DNA of 64,000 nt from JABMQB01 sp964575025 (GTDB lineage: Bacteria > Bacteroidota > Bacteroidia > Bacteroidales > Prolixibacteraceae): the NCBI GenBank assembly GCA_964575025.1, contig CAZNPV010000002.1, positions 1-64,000 of the forward strand, in the 5' to 3' direction. Shown piece after piece: positions 35,723 to 44,003 of the stretch. The notes under the pieces are model-generated. The model saw only the letters and a list, made by a program, of their open reading frames with translations. It was not told the origin of the DNA and searched no databases. The position numbers and the translations under genes were made by a program. Every line of letters starts with the position of its first letter. The stretch's first letter is position 1.

Positions 35723-36388
35723 TTACATCACCAGGGGCAATAAATCAGCAAGGGAAGGGAGTACTTTTACCCCGGATGTTTCCAGTCGTTTTTTTGATTG
35801 GTGGCCGTCTGCAATAAGAATACAGGAAATACCCAATTCACGGGCCACCTCAAAATCGTGCAACGTGTCGCCGATCATGCAGGTTTTTTCAGGATTGATC
35901 TGAGAGGCGTCCAGCAGTTCTCTGCCCCGTTCTACCTTCGAAACGGCATAATGGTCGCCAAGACCTGCAACGTTTTCGAAAACAGGCAGAATGCCGTGGA
36001 AACGCAACGTCTCTTCCAGCATATCCTGTTTCATGGCCGATAATACAAACTGCCTGATCTTTCTTGCCTGCAGGGTTTTCAATACTTTTTTGGTACAAGT
36101 ATGCAATGAACACTTCCGGATACCGGCATTGTAACGTTCGATAAACTGGCGGGCAGGAACCGAAAAATCTTCTTTTATAAAATCAAATCCCACTTTTTCA
36201 TAGTACTCCCTGACCGGAAACGAAAAAACTTCCCTGTAAAGGCTGTCCGACAGCAAAGGAAGGTGCCGTTCTTTAAGCAGGATATTGATGGTGGTCACGC
36301 AATGGGTCAGGTCGTTCAACAGCGTGCCGTTCCAGTCCCAGATAATGGTTGTGTACGGAAAAGAAGAATGGATCTCAGGAAAGGGCAT
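35723..36388 (-). CDS. HAD-superfamily phosphatase (phosphoglycolate phosphatase-like)
   Basis: A 221-aa HAD hydrolase. Motif I is DWNGT (Asp nucleophile kept; the usual second Asp is Asn, as in a known subset of HADs). A helical cap runs from about 30 to 95. Motif II is FVLSAMK, and motif IV is MIGDTLHDFEVARELG. It probably dephosphorylates a small phosphate ester. Its start overlaps the upstream acyltransferase gene by 14 bp, so it is the last gene of a minus-strand operon. Confidence 0.8.
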   Translation of the reverse strand: MPFPEIHSSFPYTTIIWDWNGTLLNDLTHCVTTINILLKERHLPLLSDSLYREVFSFPVREYYEKVGFDFIKEDFSVPARQFIERYNAGIRKCSLHTCTKKVLKTLQARKIRQFVLSAMKQDMLEETLRFHGILPVFENVAGLGDHYAVSKVERGRELLDASQINPEKTCMIGDTLHDFEVARELGISCILIADGHQSKKRLETSGVKVLPSLADLLPLVM

Positions 36389-37508
36389 TGATCACCGGAT
36401 TTGCATACAAATTCAGAAACCGGATCCGGATATCCTCCGGATCGCCATCCAGTTCAGATTGCGCTTCCTGAATCAGGGCACAGAATTTATTTTTATCTTT
36501 TTCTGTGTAGTGATCCTGATAGGTATTCTCCTGTTTCAGTAAATCATACGCAATAAAATTGTTAGGCCATAGTTTAAATTGTTTATGAATATGGTTGTCA
36601 ATTAGTTCTGCGAGTTTTTGAAACAATTCGTTCGGGCGGTTTTTGTTGTTAAATTTCTTTAGTTCCGAATGGAGTGGTTTCCCAAAGGAGAAATGAATCC
36701 GTCCTTTTTTCCCAAACATCCCTTTAGCCATACTTTTCAGATCGTCTTTGCTCTTTTTCACATACCCTTCTTCACCCTCCTGTATTAAATGCTCCCTGAT
36801 TTTTCCGGTTCCACAAGGTTCAATTTCATACGATATCGAAACCGGTACCATATTCAGATCTGAAAAACCCTGGGTGAAACTTTTATTGTTGCTCATGTTC
36901 AACATTTTCAGCAGGCTTATCTGGGTTTTATCAGCTCCGTCTTTGGTTCTTCCTTCGCGCTGGGCGATCCAGATGGAATTATTCTGGGTGGTGATGACAT
37001 GGCGTATATATTCGGAAACCTTAAGGGAAGATGCATGCAATTCCCGGGAGGTAGCATCCCGGTTAATAATGAAAGAACGGTTCAGTTTTACAGCATGAAC
37101 AATCCAGTCGAGGATAAGTAGATTGCTTCCAATGGCAATCTGCGTGGTGTTCATCCCGTTTCTGAAGACCAGCAAATTTAAAAAGGCAGAATCAAGAATG
37201 ATATCCCTGTGGTTGGAAATAAAAAGATAAGGCTTGTTCTTTTCCAGGTATTCCATCCCGTCAGAGGTCAATCCGTCGGTTGTGGAAGCAATGACAGAAT
37301 TCAACAATTCATAAATGAATTTATACTGAATATCTTCAATGGTCCGGAAGGTTGAAAGCATCTGTTTAACCTGGGTAACCTGTTCCGGATCTTTATATAT
37401 ATACATCAGTACACGGTCAAAAACCGGATCGGCTAACAAGAGTTGTATTTTCTCCTGAACCTCATCATTATGATAAGGCCTGATATCATCGAAAACTGAA
37501 TAATCCAT
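36375..37508 (-). CDS. PlsC-like 1-acyl-glycerol-phosphate acyltransferase family protein
   Basis: A 377-aa protein of the lysophospholipid/glycerol-phosphate acyltransferase superfamily. The acceptor-binding His lies in ISNHRDIILDSAF (His100), with Asp106 one residue farther than in the classical HX4D, and a REGRTKDG motif replaces the usual FPEG. No clear transmembrane helix is seen, so it is likely a peripheral membrane enzyme. It lies downstream of the HhH-barrel gene (44 bp) and overlaps the HAD gene. The acceptor cannot be assigned. Confidence 0.75.
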   Translation of the reverse strand: MDYSVFDDIRPYHNDEVQEKIQLLLADPVFDRVLMYIYKDPEQVTQVKQMLSTFRTIEDIQYKFIYELLNSVIASTTDGLTSDGMEYLEKNKPYLFISNHRDIILDSAFLNLLVFRNGMNTTQIAIGSNLLILDWIVHAVKLNRSFIINRDATSRELHASSLKVSEYIRHVITTQNNSIWIAQREGRTKDGADKTQISLLKMLNMSNNKSFTQGFSDLNMVPVSISYEIEPCGTGKIREHLIQEGEEGYVKKSKDDLKSMAKGMFGKKGRIHFSFGKPLHSELKKFNNKNRPNELFQKLAELIDNHIHKQFKLWPNNFIAYDLLKQENTYQDHYTEKDKNKFCALIQEAQSELDGDPEDIRIRFLNLYANPVINALS

Positions 37509-37552
37509 CAGGATGTATTTGATTTAGGAAAACAAAATAACAAAATTAAGTG

Positions 37553-39589
37553 CTAAAATTTCAATCTTGACTGAATTTTAACTTCTGTTAGGAATTTGCC
37601 GGCTACTTCATTATAGCCCGTTCCGATGGTTTCATTCGATGGATAAAATGAGTTCGCTGCTTTAAACCAAAACTCCCAATGGTCTGTAATATTGAGTTTT
37701 AGATTAATATAGGTCCGTATGGTTCGGCCATAATATGCAGGCATTGAATAGGTATACAGAAGGTCGTTTTCGTAGGCATAGATGCGTGCATTGTAACTGT
37801 CGGTATGAATGTATGCGAACCGTAGTTGGGTTTTCAAGGGTATCTTTTCAGGAGACAGAATAACATCCTGATAGACCATAAATCCCTCTTCCGGTTCTCT
37901 CTTCTTATAAAAAGCCCAGGCTGCCCTGGTTCTGAGCTGAATCATTTCTGAAAGGGTAAAATCCATGTGAACCCTTAGTTTCCGGGTCAGTAAATCCGTG
38001 TGGATGTACTTCTTATTTTCTGTTGTTTTCACCTCTTTTTTTTCTGTTTTGAACCGGATATAAAAATGCAGCTTCTCAGATAAAAGATAATCTATCCTGG
38101 CAGTAAAATCAAATCCCTGTGACGGGGACATGGTTGTATACGTGATCCATGGAAACCGGTAATAATCGGTATAGGCTGACACCCTGAATTTCTGAAAGGG
38201 CAACAGTTTGATTCCGGTATAAAAACCGGTTTCATTTCCGGAGTCTGAGCTTTCGGAAAATGCATTCCCGTGCAGCGCATGATAATCCTTCGCGTAATGC
38301 CTGAAAAGAAACGAAAAAGTAGCCTGGTCGTGTATATGTGCCAGGAAGCCCTGCAGGAATGCCAAACCCCCTGACTTCGAAATGGCTGCCTCCCCGAATA
38401 ATTGGTATTTCCCTTTAATATAGTAGTAATCCAATCCGGCATTTAGATTTTCAGTTCCTGTAAAACGAAAATAATTGTAGGGTTTATCCTCCCGGATTAA
38501 AGGGTGGCTGAATGTTTGATACAAAAAGGTAGCTCCCAGTTTCAGCCGGTTGTGGCGAAAAGAAAAAACAGCCCCGTATGAAGTCTCCGAAATGCTTTTT
38601 TCATCGGCAATTTCATTTTCCAGGCGGTGGTATCCGGAAGTCTGAAAACTGGTAAAATATGTTTTGTCAGCCTCATATTCACGGTTGGCATCACGGGATT
38701 GACGGGAAAGAAAAAAATGAAAATTCCAGTTTTTCAATTCCAGGCTTGTTCCGATTCCCCGGAAAAAGTTGTTTTCATCGGATGAAGTATAAGGACGCAA
38801 TCCCCGGGGATTTTTTATGATACGTACCGGATCATTCGATTTTTGCTGGGCAAACCCCTGCCATAAGATGAGCCCCTGCCCTGATTGAACCGAGAAATCA
38901 CCTGCGGTGATACTTCGAACAAAAGACTTCATATTCAGGCTGATATGCCCTGAATAGTAATCGAATCCGTATTTGTTGGATCCGCGGAAGAAGGCTTCCC
39001 CGGCATCTTTTTCGGCTGTAATTCCTGCCTGGATCTTGTCTTTGAGTTGAATATGGTATCGTGCGTACATTTTCCAGGGAGAACCCTCATAGGCCGGAGG
39101 ATTTCCTTCTTCTTCCCTGTATCCTTTCTGTTTTTGAAGGATGCGGGCCGACCGGATCATCAAACGTTGGCGGGCCGATCGGATGGATGGCAGGTATTCC
39201 CGTTCTGCATGGGGCAAATCAAAAACAAGAAAGGGTTCAATTTTTTCCAGTATCGTCTTTGAAAAACCTTCCAGGGTGTTTAGCTCATAAATCGATAAAA
39301 TAGGCCCTGATTTTTCCCGGTAGGTTAGAATTTGTTGGATCTGAAAATCATTGAAGAAATGAATTTTTTTCAGATCTTCTGCTGAAGCCATGTTAATGGG
39401 CAACGGATTTGCATAATAGGTTTCCAGGTCTTCGATCACTTTGGTAGCGTCCACTTCATCTTCCAGTCCTTCCATAATTGATTCTATGATATCATCAAGG
39501 GTGTAGGAAGAATGGACCGGCTTTTGCGCTATTGCCTGAATGGAAATTCCCCATGATACGAGTAGTGTGAAAATTCGTATTGTCTTCAT
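37553..39589 (-). CDS. Secreted helix-hairpin-helix / beta-barrel protein
   Basis: A 678-aa protein with signal peptide MKTIRIFTLLVSWGISIQAIAQ. Residues about 55-125 form a ComEA-like helix-hairpin-helix pair (LPINMASAEDLKKIHFFNDFQIQQIL, then IYELNTLEGFSKTILEKI). The remaining ~540 residues are a run of amphipathic strands with aromatic ends, looking like a large outer-membrane barrel (SITAGDFSVQSGQGLILWQG is a conserved-looking motif). HhH domains usually bind DNA, so a role in surface DNA binding or uptake is possible but unproven. It begins 6 bp after the PorV-like gene. Confidence 0.7.
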   Translation of the reverse strand: MKTIRIFTLLVSWGISIQAIAQKPVHSSYTLDDIIESIMEGLEDEVDATKVIEDLETYYANPLPINMASAEDLKKIHFFNDFQIQQILTYREKSGPILSIYELNTLEGFSKTILEKIEPFLVFDLPHAEREYLPSIRSARQRLMIRSARILQKQKGYREEEGNPPAYEGSPWKMYARYHIQLKDKIQAGITAEKDAGEAFFRGSNKYGFDYYSGHISLNMKSFVRSITAGDFSVQSGQGLILWQGFAQQKSNDPVRIIKNPRGLRPYTSSDENNFFRGIGTSLELKNWNFHFFLSRQSRDANREYEADKTYFTSFQTSGYHRLENEIADEKSISETSYGAVFSFRHNRLKLGATFLYQTFSHPLIREDKPYNYFRFTGTENLNAGLDYYYIKGKYQLFGEAAISKSGGLAFLQGFLAHIHDQATFSFLFRHYAKDYHALHGNAFSESSDSGNETGFYTGIKLLPFQKFRVSAYTDYYRFPWITYTTMSPSQGFDFTARIDYLLSEKLHFYIRFKTEKKEVKTTENKKYIHTDLLTRKLRVHMDFTLSEMIQLRTRAAWAFYKKREPEEGFMVYQDVILSPEKIPLKTQLRFAYIHTDSYNARIYAYENDLLYTYSMPAYYGRTIRTYINLKLNITDHWEFWFKAANSFYPSNETIGTGYNEVAGKFLTEVKIQSRLKF

Positions 39590-39595
39590 CTCAGG

Positions 39596-40408
39596 TTACA
39601 GTATAAATTGAATGGAAACAGCCGGAGTGAATCCCAGGTTTCCATGATAAAAAAATCCGATGTTGCTGATCATTTTACCCATCTGATAACCGAATCCGGC
39701 TGTATAGCTGAACGGTTCTCCGGAAACGCCAAAACGAAAAGAGAGATTCTGCGGGAAGCGTACTTCCATGCCTGTTTTGAACAGGACAGGGATCCCGGAA
39801 CTTTTTTCCATCTCGAGGGCAAGGACCAGCCATTCTGAGAGGTTTATGCTGGCTCCGGATCGCAGGATAACCGGTACTTCCATTTCTGTGGAATACCCTT
39901 TGTATTTCTGGCACAAAGGATTAAACAGATGCAATCCGAGGGCAATGGTTTCTGAAGCGTTGAGGAGGACTCCTCCCTCAAAGGTAAAACAGGTTGCGGC
40001 GTGTCGGTTTTCAGGGAGCAGGAATGAAAGGTAGTCCAGCTGGATGCCGGCAGCTAAATGATGGCTCAGATACCTGGCAAAAGCGAGGCCTGCTTTGGTT
40101 TCTTTGCATGTGCCGGTGCCAAATTGCGAATAACTCACTCCGAAAGTTCCCTGTTTTACAGGTAAAACAACGGTTCCGGCTGCATGAGCCAGTTCTTTCA
40201 ACCCAAAACGGGAAGAATAAAAAACAGCTCCGGTGATGCATTCGAGACCTGCAATTCCGGCCTGGTTATGGAAGGTACTCCAGGGATCTGTCAATGCCAC
40301 AAAAGCACCGGACAAAGAAGCGGCACGTGCTCCGCAACGGAGATGATCGAGGGCTGAAATCCCGCAGGGAAAAAGAATGCATACAATGAGGGCAACATAT
40401 TTTTTCAT
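39596..40408 (-). CDS. PorV/FadL-like outer-membrane protein
   Basis: A 270-aa protein with signal peptide MKKYVALIVCILFPCGISA. LRCGARAASLSGAFVALTDPWSTFHNQAGIAGL is the classic start of the PorV/PorQ/FadL-type barrel (ARA-S-GGAFVA-D--A--NPAG-like). Predicted strands run to the C-terminus. It may be a shuttle or channel for lipophilic or type IX secretion cargo; here the tight linkage to the HhH-barrel gene suggests that they work together. First gene of a four-gene minus-strand operon. Confidence 0.7.
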   Translation of the reverse strand: MKKYVALIVCILFPCGISALDHLRCGARAASLSGAFVALTDPWSTFHNQAGIAGLECITGAVFYSSRFGLKELAHAAGTVVLPVKQGTFGVSYSQFGTGTCKETKAGLAFARYLSHHLAAGIQLDYLSFLLPENRHAATCFTFEGGVLLNASETIALGLHLFNPLCQKYKGYSTEMEVPVILRSGASINLSEWLVLALEMEKSSGIPVLFKTGMEVRFPQNLSFRFGVSGEPFSYTAGFGYQMGKMISNIGFFYHGNLGFTPAVSIQFIL

Positions 40409-40481
40409 AATCTGGGAAACAGGTTATGTTCGGGTTTTGGAACGCAACCTGCAAATTACAAAAAAATAGTTATTTTCCCAA

Positions 40482-40988
40482 TCAGTTGGTTTTGAATTTA
40501 TACCTGACTTCGGAAAGATCCTTGTTGGCCTGTACAATTTTTTGTTTCAGGTTTTCTTTGAATGCGATGAGTTTGTTCATCAGTTCAGGATCGCTGGCAG
40601 CCATTATTTGAACCGCAAGGATTCCTGCATTCCGGGCTCCGTTAAGCGCAACTGTTGCTACCGGAACTCCCGGAGGCATCTGGAGTATAGCCAGGATCGA
40701 ATCCAGTCCTTCAAGGGAAGTTTTTATCGGAACCCCTATGACAGGCAGGGGTGTGTAGGCAGCAATAACCCCGGGCAGGTGAGCGGCCATACCAGCCCCG
40801 GCAATGATAACGTTGATCCCCCGCTCCCTGGCTGAACTTGCATAACGTTCCACTTCAGCAGGAGTACGGTGGGCTGACAGAGCATTGATCTCAAAAGGAA
40901 TCTCAAAATCCTCAAGAAGGCGGGCTGCTTCCTCCATCACACTCAGGTCAGAGGTGCTTCCCATGATAATACTTACTTTCGGTTCCAT
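40482..40988 (-). CDS. purE: N5-carboxyaminoimidazole ribonucleotide mutase
   Basis: A 168-aa class I PurE that converts N5-CAIR to CAIR in purine synthesis. Signatures: SIIMGSTSDLSVMEEAA, ALSAHRTPAEVERYA (catalytic His) and AGAGMAAHLPGVIAAYTPLPVIGVP. It is full length, divergent from hpt. It carries a purine-pathway function like purH but lies 24 kb away. Confidence 0.95.
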   Translation of the reverse strand: MEPKVSIIMGSTSDLSVMEEAARLLEDFEIPFEINALSAHRTPAEVERYASSARERGINVIIAGAGMAAHLPGVIAAYTPLPVIGVPIKTSLEGLDSILAILQMPPGVPVATVALNGARNAGILAVQIMAASDPELMNKLIAFKENLKQKIVQANKDLSEVRYKFKTN

Positions 40989-41107
40989 CTTTTTAGATAC
41001 TTATTTTTTTCTGATAAAATTGTTTTGTTAATTTGTACCCTTTCACAGGGGTTGAAATTACAGGTTTTTCTTAAAGTAAAAAAATAGACGACTCATAAAG
41101 CCATCTT

Positions 41108-41650
41108 ATGAAGAAGGTTGTCATCCACAATAAAGAGTTTAGGGTCTTCATTCCGTATAAAAAAATCAGGTCGGTAGTGAAAAAAATCGCCTGTGAACTG
41201 AACAGGGACCTTGAAGGGGGAAATCCCCTCTTTATTTGTGTGCTGAACGGTTCTTTTATGTTTGCAGCGGAATTATATAAACAGATAACCTTGATCCGTT
41301 CTGAAATAACGTTTGTGAAATTTGCTTCTTACCAGGGAGTCCAGACTGCAGGGTATGTAAAGCAGCTGTTTGGATTGAACGAAGAGATTAAGGGAAGAAC
41401 TGTGGTTATTCTGGAAGATATTGTAGATACCGGGATCACCCTGGATCATTTGCTGAAACAGCTGGAAGCTATGGACCCCGCCGAAATAAAAATTGCAACC
41501 CTGCTGCTGAAACCCGATGCCTTGCAAAAGGAGATACCGCTGGATTATATCGGGATGGAAATACCCAACGATTTTGTTGTAGGCTTTGGGCTGGATTATG
41601 ACGGGCAGGGACGAAATCTGAAGGATCTTTACAGAGTGATAAACAAATAA
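41108..41650 (+). CDS. hpt: Hypoxanthine phosphoribosyltransferase
   Basis: A 180-aa type I PRTase for purine salvage. The PRPP loop VVILEDIVDTGITLDHLL, the LNGSFMFAAEL region and the DFVVGFGLDYDGQGRNL C-terminal motif are all present. 11 bp ahead of adk. Confidence 0.94.
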   Translation: MKKVVIHNKEFRVFIPYKKIRSVVKKIACELNRDLEGGNPLFICVLNGSFMFAAELYKQITLIRSEITFVKFASYQGVQTAGYVKQLFGLNEEIKGRTVVILEDIVDTGITLDHLLKQLEAMDPAEIKIATLLLKPDALQKEIPLDYIGMEIPNDFVVGFGLDYDGQGRNLKDLYRVINK

Positions 41651-41661
41651 ACTATAAAACT

Positions 41662-42234
41662 ATGTTAAACTTGGTACTCTTTGGGCCTCCCGGAGCGGGC
41701 AAAGGCACGCAGGCAGAATTCCTGGTCAAATCCTATATGTTGATTCATGTATCAACCGGGGACCTTCTCCGGAGTGAGCTGGCAGCAGAAACGGACCTTG
41801 GACTCGAAGCAAAAAAATATATGGATAAAGGAGAGCTGGTTCCTGATGAGGTGGTTATTGGCATGATAAAAAATAAAATTGACGCTGCCGGAGATGTAAA
41901 AGGATTTATTTTTGATGGATTTCCACGTACCGTTGAACAGGCCAAAGCGCTTGATTCCGTATTAAACAAAAACGGAACTCCTGTTTCCGGGATGTTAAGT
42001 CTGGAAGTAGAAAAACAGGAGCTGATCAACCGGCTCTTAAAAAGAGGGACCCTGGCAGGGCGTGCTGACGATCAGGATCAATCGGTGATAGAAAACCGGA
42101 TTACGGTATACAACGAAAAAACAGCGCCTCTGATCGAATATTATAAAAAGCAGGGGAAACATTTTGGTGTCAATGGAATGGGAACGATCGAAGAAATTGC
42201 CGGAAGGTTGAAAGCGGTCGTTGACAAGCTGTAA
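41662..42234 (+). CDS. adk: Adenylate kinase
   Basis: A 190-aa short-LID adenylate kinase (AMP + ATP = 2 ADP). The P-loop FGPPGAGKGTQAEFL, STGDLLRSE (AMP binding) and FDGFPRTVEQA are all visible. The LID is the short GRADDQ type without zinc cysteines. It follows hpt, and obgE comes 83 bp later. Confidence 0.96.
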   Translation: MLNLVLFGPPGAGKGTQAEFLVKSYMLIHVSTGDLLRSELAAETDLGLEAKKYMDKGELVPDEVVIGMIKNKIDAAGDVKGFIFDGFPRTVEQAKALDSVLNKNGTPVSGMLSLEVEKQELINRLLKRGTLAGRADDQDQSVIENRITVYNEKTAPLIEYYKKQGKHFGVNGMGTIEEIAGRLKAVVDKL

Positions 42235-42317
42235 TGCCTTGTTGGCCGGAAAAAAATACCGGTGGAAGGGGAAAATCACCGGAACGGCTCCAACAAGGGT
42301 AAATTAAGGCGTAGGAT

Positions 42318-43307
42318 ATGGCTGAGGAGAATTTTGTTGATTATGTTAAAATCTTTTGTGCTTCCGGAAACGGAGGTGCAGGCTCTGCTCATCTGCGCCG
42401 TGAGAAATATATCCCCAAAGGGGGTCCCGATGGAGGGGATGGAGGCCGCGGAGGACATGTGATTCTGAGAGGGAACGCTCAGATGTGGACTCTGATCCAT
42501 TTGAAATACCAGCGCCATTTCAAAGCCGGAAAGGGAGCCCCGGGAGGCAAACAACAAAGTACCGGTGCAGACGGGGAAGATGTGGTGATTGATGTTCCCC
42601 TGGGTACCGTGGTCCGGGATCCTGAAACAGGGGAAATCCTTTGTGAACTCACCGGAAACGGAGAAAAAAAGGTCCTGATGGAAGGAGGCCGGGGCGGTCA
42701 GGGAAATGTGCATTTTAAAACATCTACCCATCAGACACCCCGTTATGCCCAACCCGGAGAACCCGGTGTTCAGGGCTGGAGGATCCTGGAGTTGAAAATC
42801 CTTGCCGATGTAGGACTGGTAGGCTATCCCAGTGTAGGGAAATCCACCCTTCTGTCCGTGGTCTCAGCGGCAAAACCTAAAATTGCTGCCTATCCTTTTA
42901 CAACCCTTACACCCAACCTGGGTATCGTTACCTGTCGTGGAAACTATTCATTCGTTATGGCCGATATTCCAGGAATTATCGAAGGAGCTCACAAGGGGAA
43001 AGGCCTGGGCCTCCGATTTCTGAGACACATCGAACGCAATTCAATGCTTTTGTTTATGGTACCTGCTGACAGCAATGATCACCGGAAAGAATATGCAATG
43101 CTGCTCAATGAACTGGAAAAGTATAGTCCTCAATTGCTGGATAAGGAACGTTTGCTGGTTATCTGTAAATCCGATATGCTCGATGAGGAACTGATGAAAG
43201 AAATAAGCAGCGAAATGAAGGATTTTCCCCATATATTTATATCTTCGGTCACCGGGTACAATATTCAGTTGCTAAAAGATAAAATCTGGGAAATACTGAA
43301 CCGGTAA
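42318..43307 (+). CDS. obgE: GTPase ObgE/CgtA
   Basis: A 329-aa ribosome-assembly and stress GTPase. The glycine-rich Obg fold (about 1-160: GGAGSAHLRREKYIPKGGPDGGDGGRGGHV) precedes the G domain with G1 GYPSVGKST, G2 AAYPFTTLTPNLG and G3 DIPGIIEGAH. It lacks the C-terminal OCT extension of some Firmicutes, which is normal here. PAP2 follows after 3 bp. Confidence 0.96.
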   Translation: MAEENFVDYVKIFCASGNGGAGSAHLRREKYIPKGGPDGGDGGRGGHVILRGNAQMWTLIHLKYQRHFKAGKGAPGGKQQSTGADGEDVVIDVPLGTVVRDPETGEILCELTGNGEKKVLMEGGRGGQGNVHFKTSTHQTPRYAQPGEPGVQGWRILELKILADVGLVGYPSVGKSTLLSVVSAAKPKIAAYPFTTLTPNLGIVTCRGNYSFVMADIPGIIEGAHKGKGLGLRFLRHIERNSMLLFMVPADSNDHRKEYAMLLNELEKYSPQLLDKERLLVICKSDMLDEELMKEISSEMKDFPHIFISSVTGYNIQLLKDKIWEILNR

Positions 43308-43310
43308 ATT

Positions 43311-44003
43311 ATGGAATGGTTCCAGGGCATACTCGAAATAGACAGGCATTTGTTTTTATTCCTGAACGGATTCTTCAGCGATTTCTGCGATACCTTTATG
43401 TTTTTTGTCACCCGTAAGGAAACCTGGCTTCCATTGTACCTGATCATTCTTTTTTATGTTTTTAAAACCTATCGTGACAAAGGTTTTTTAATTGTCTTTT
43501 TTTTGTTGGTTGGCGTGATCCTGAGTGATCAGTTAGCGGGAATCAGTAAAGAGGCTGTGCAGCGGTTGCGACCCGTGTACGAGCCCCAGATCCAGCATCT
43601 CGTACATAACTTTTTCAGAAAAGGAGGATTGTATGGATTCTTTTCCGCTCATGCATCCAACACGTTTTTCCTGGTGGCTTTTACTTCCTGTTTTTTCAGA
43701 AACCGTTTTTGTAAATACTCCCTTATTTTATGGGCCTTGCTGGTATCCTACTCGCGGATCTACCTGGGAGTACATTACCCCATAGATATCATCGCCGGAA
43801 TAGTTTTTGGTGTTTTCATGGGGTGGTTGTTTTATAAAATAACGATGTTTTTCGAAATTCATTTTTTTGCGATCAAACAGCCACAAATTGAAAAAACGAA
43901 CCTTTCACGATCCGGAGCAATCGTCATATTTCTGGTGTTTATAGTAATACTCAGCACGATTCTGATACTTACAAGGCATTTACACCACTATCAGTTTCTC
44001 TAG
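43311..44003 (+). CDS. PAP2-family membrane phosphatase
   Basis: A 230-aa, six-helix membrane protein with the three PAP2 motifs: KEAVQRLRP, FSAHASNT and SRIYLGVHYPIDI. Such enzymes dephosphorylate undecaprenyl pyrophosphate, phosphatidate or related lipids. Coupling directly to the next gene (stop TAG followed immediately by ATG) points to co-expression. The substrate is not determined. Confidence 0.88.
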   Translation: MEWFQGILEIDRHLFLFLNGFFSDFCDTFMFFVTRKETWLPLYLIILFYVFKTYRDKGFLIVFFLLVGVILSDQLAGISKEAVQRLRPVYEPQIQHLVHNFFRKGGLYGFFSAHASNTFFLVAFTSCFFRNRFCKYSLILWALLVSYSRIYLGVHYPIDIIAGIVFGVFMGWLFYKITMFFEIHFFAIKQPQIEKTNLSRSGAIVIFLVFIVILSTILILTRHLHHYQFL

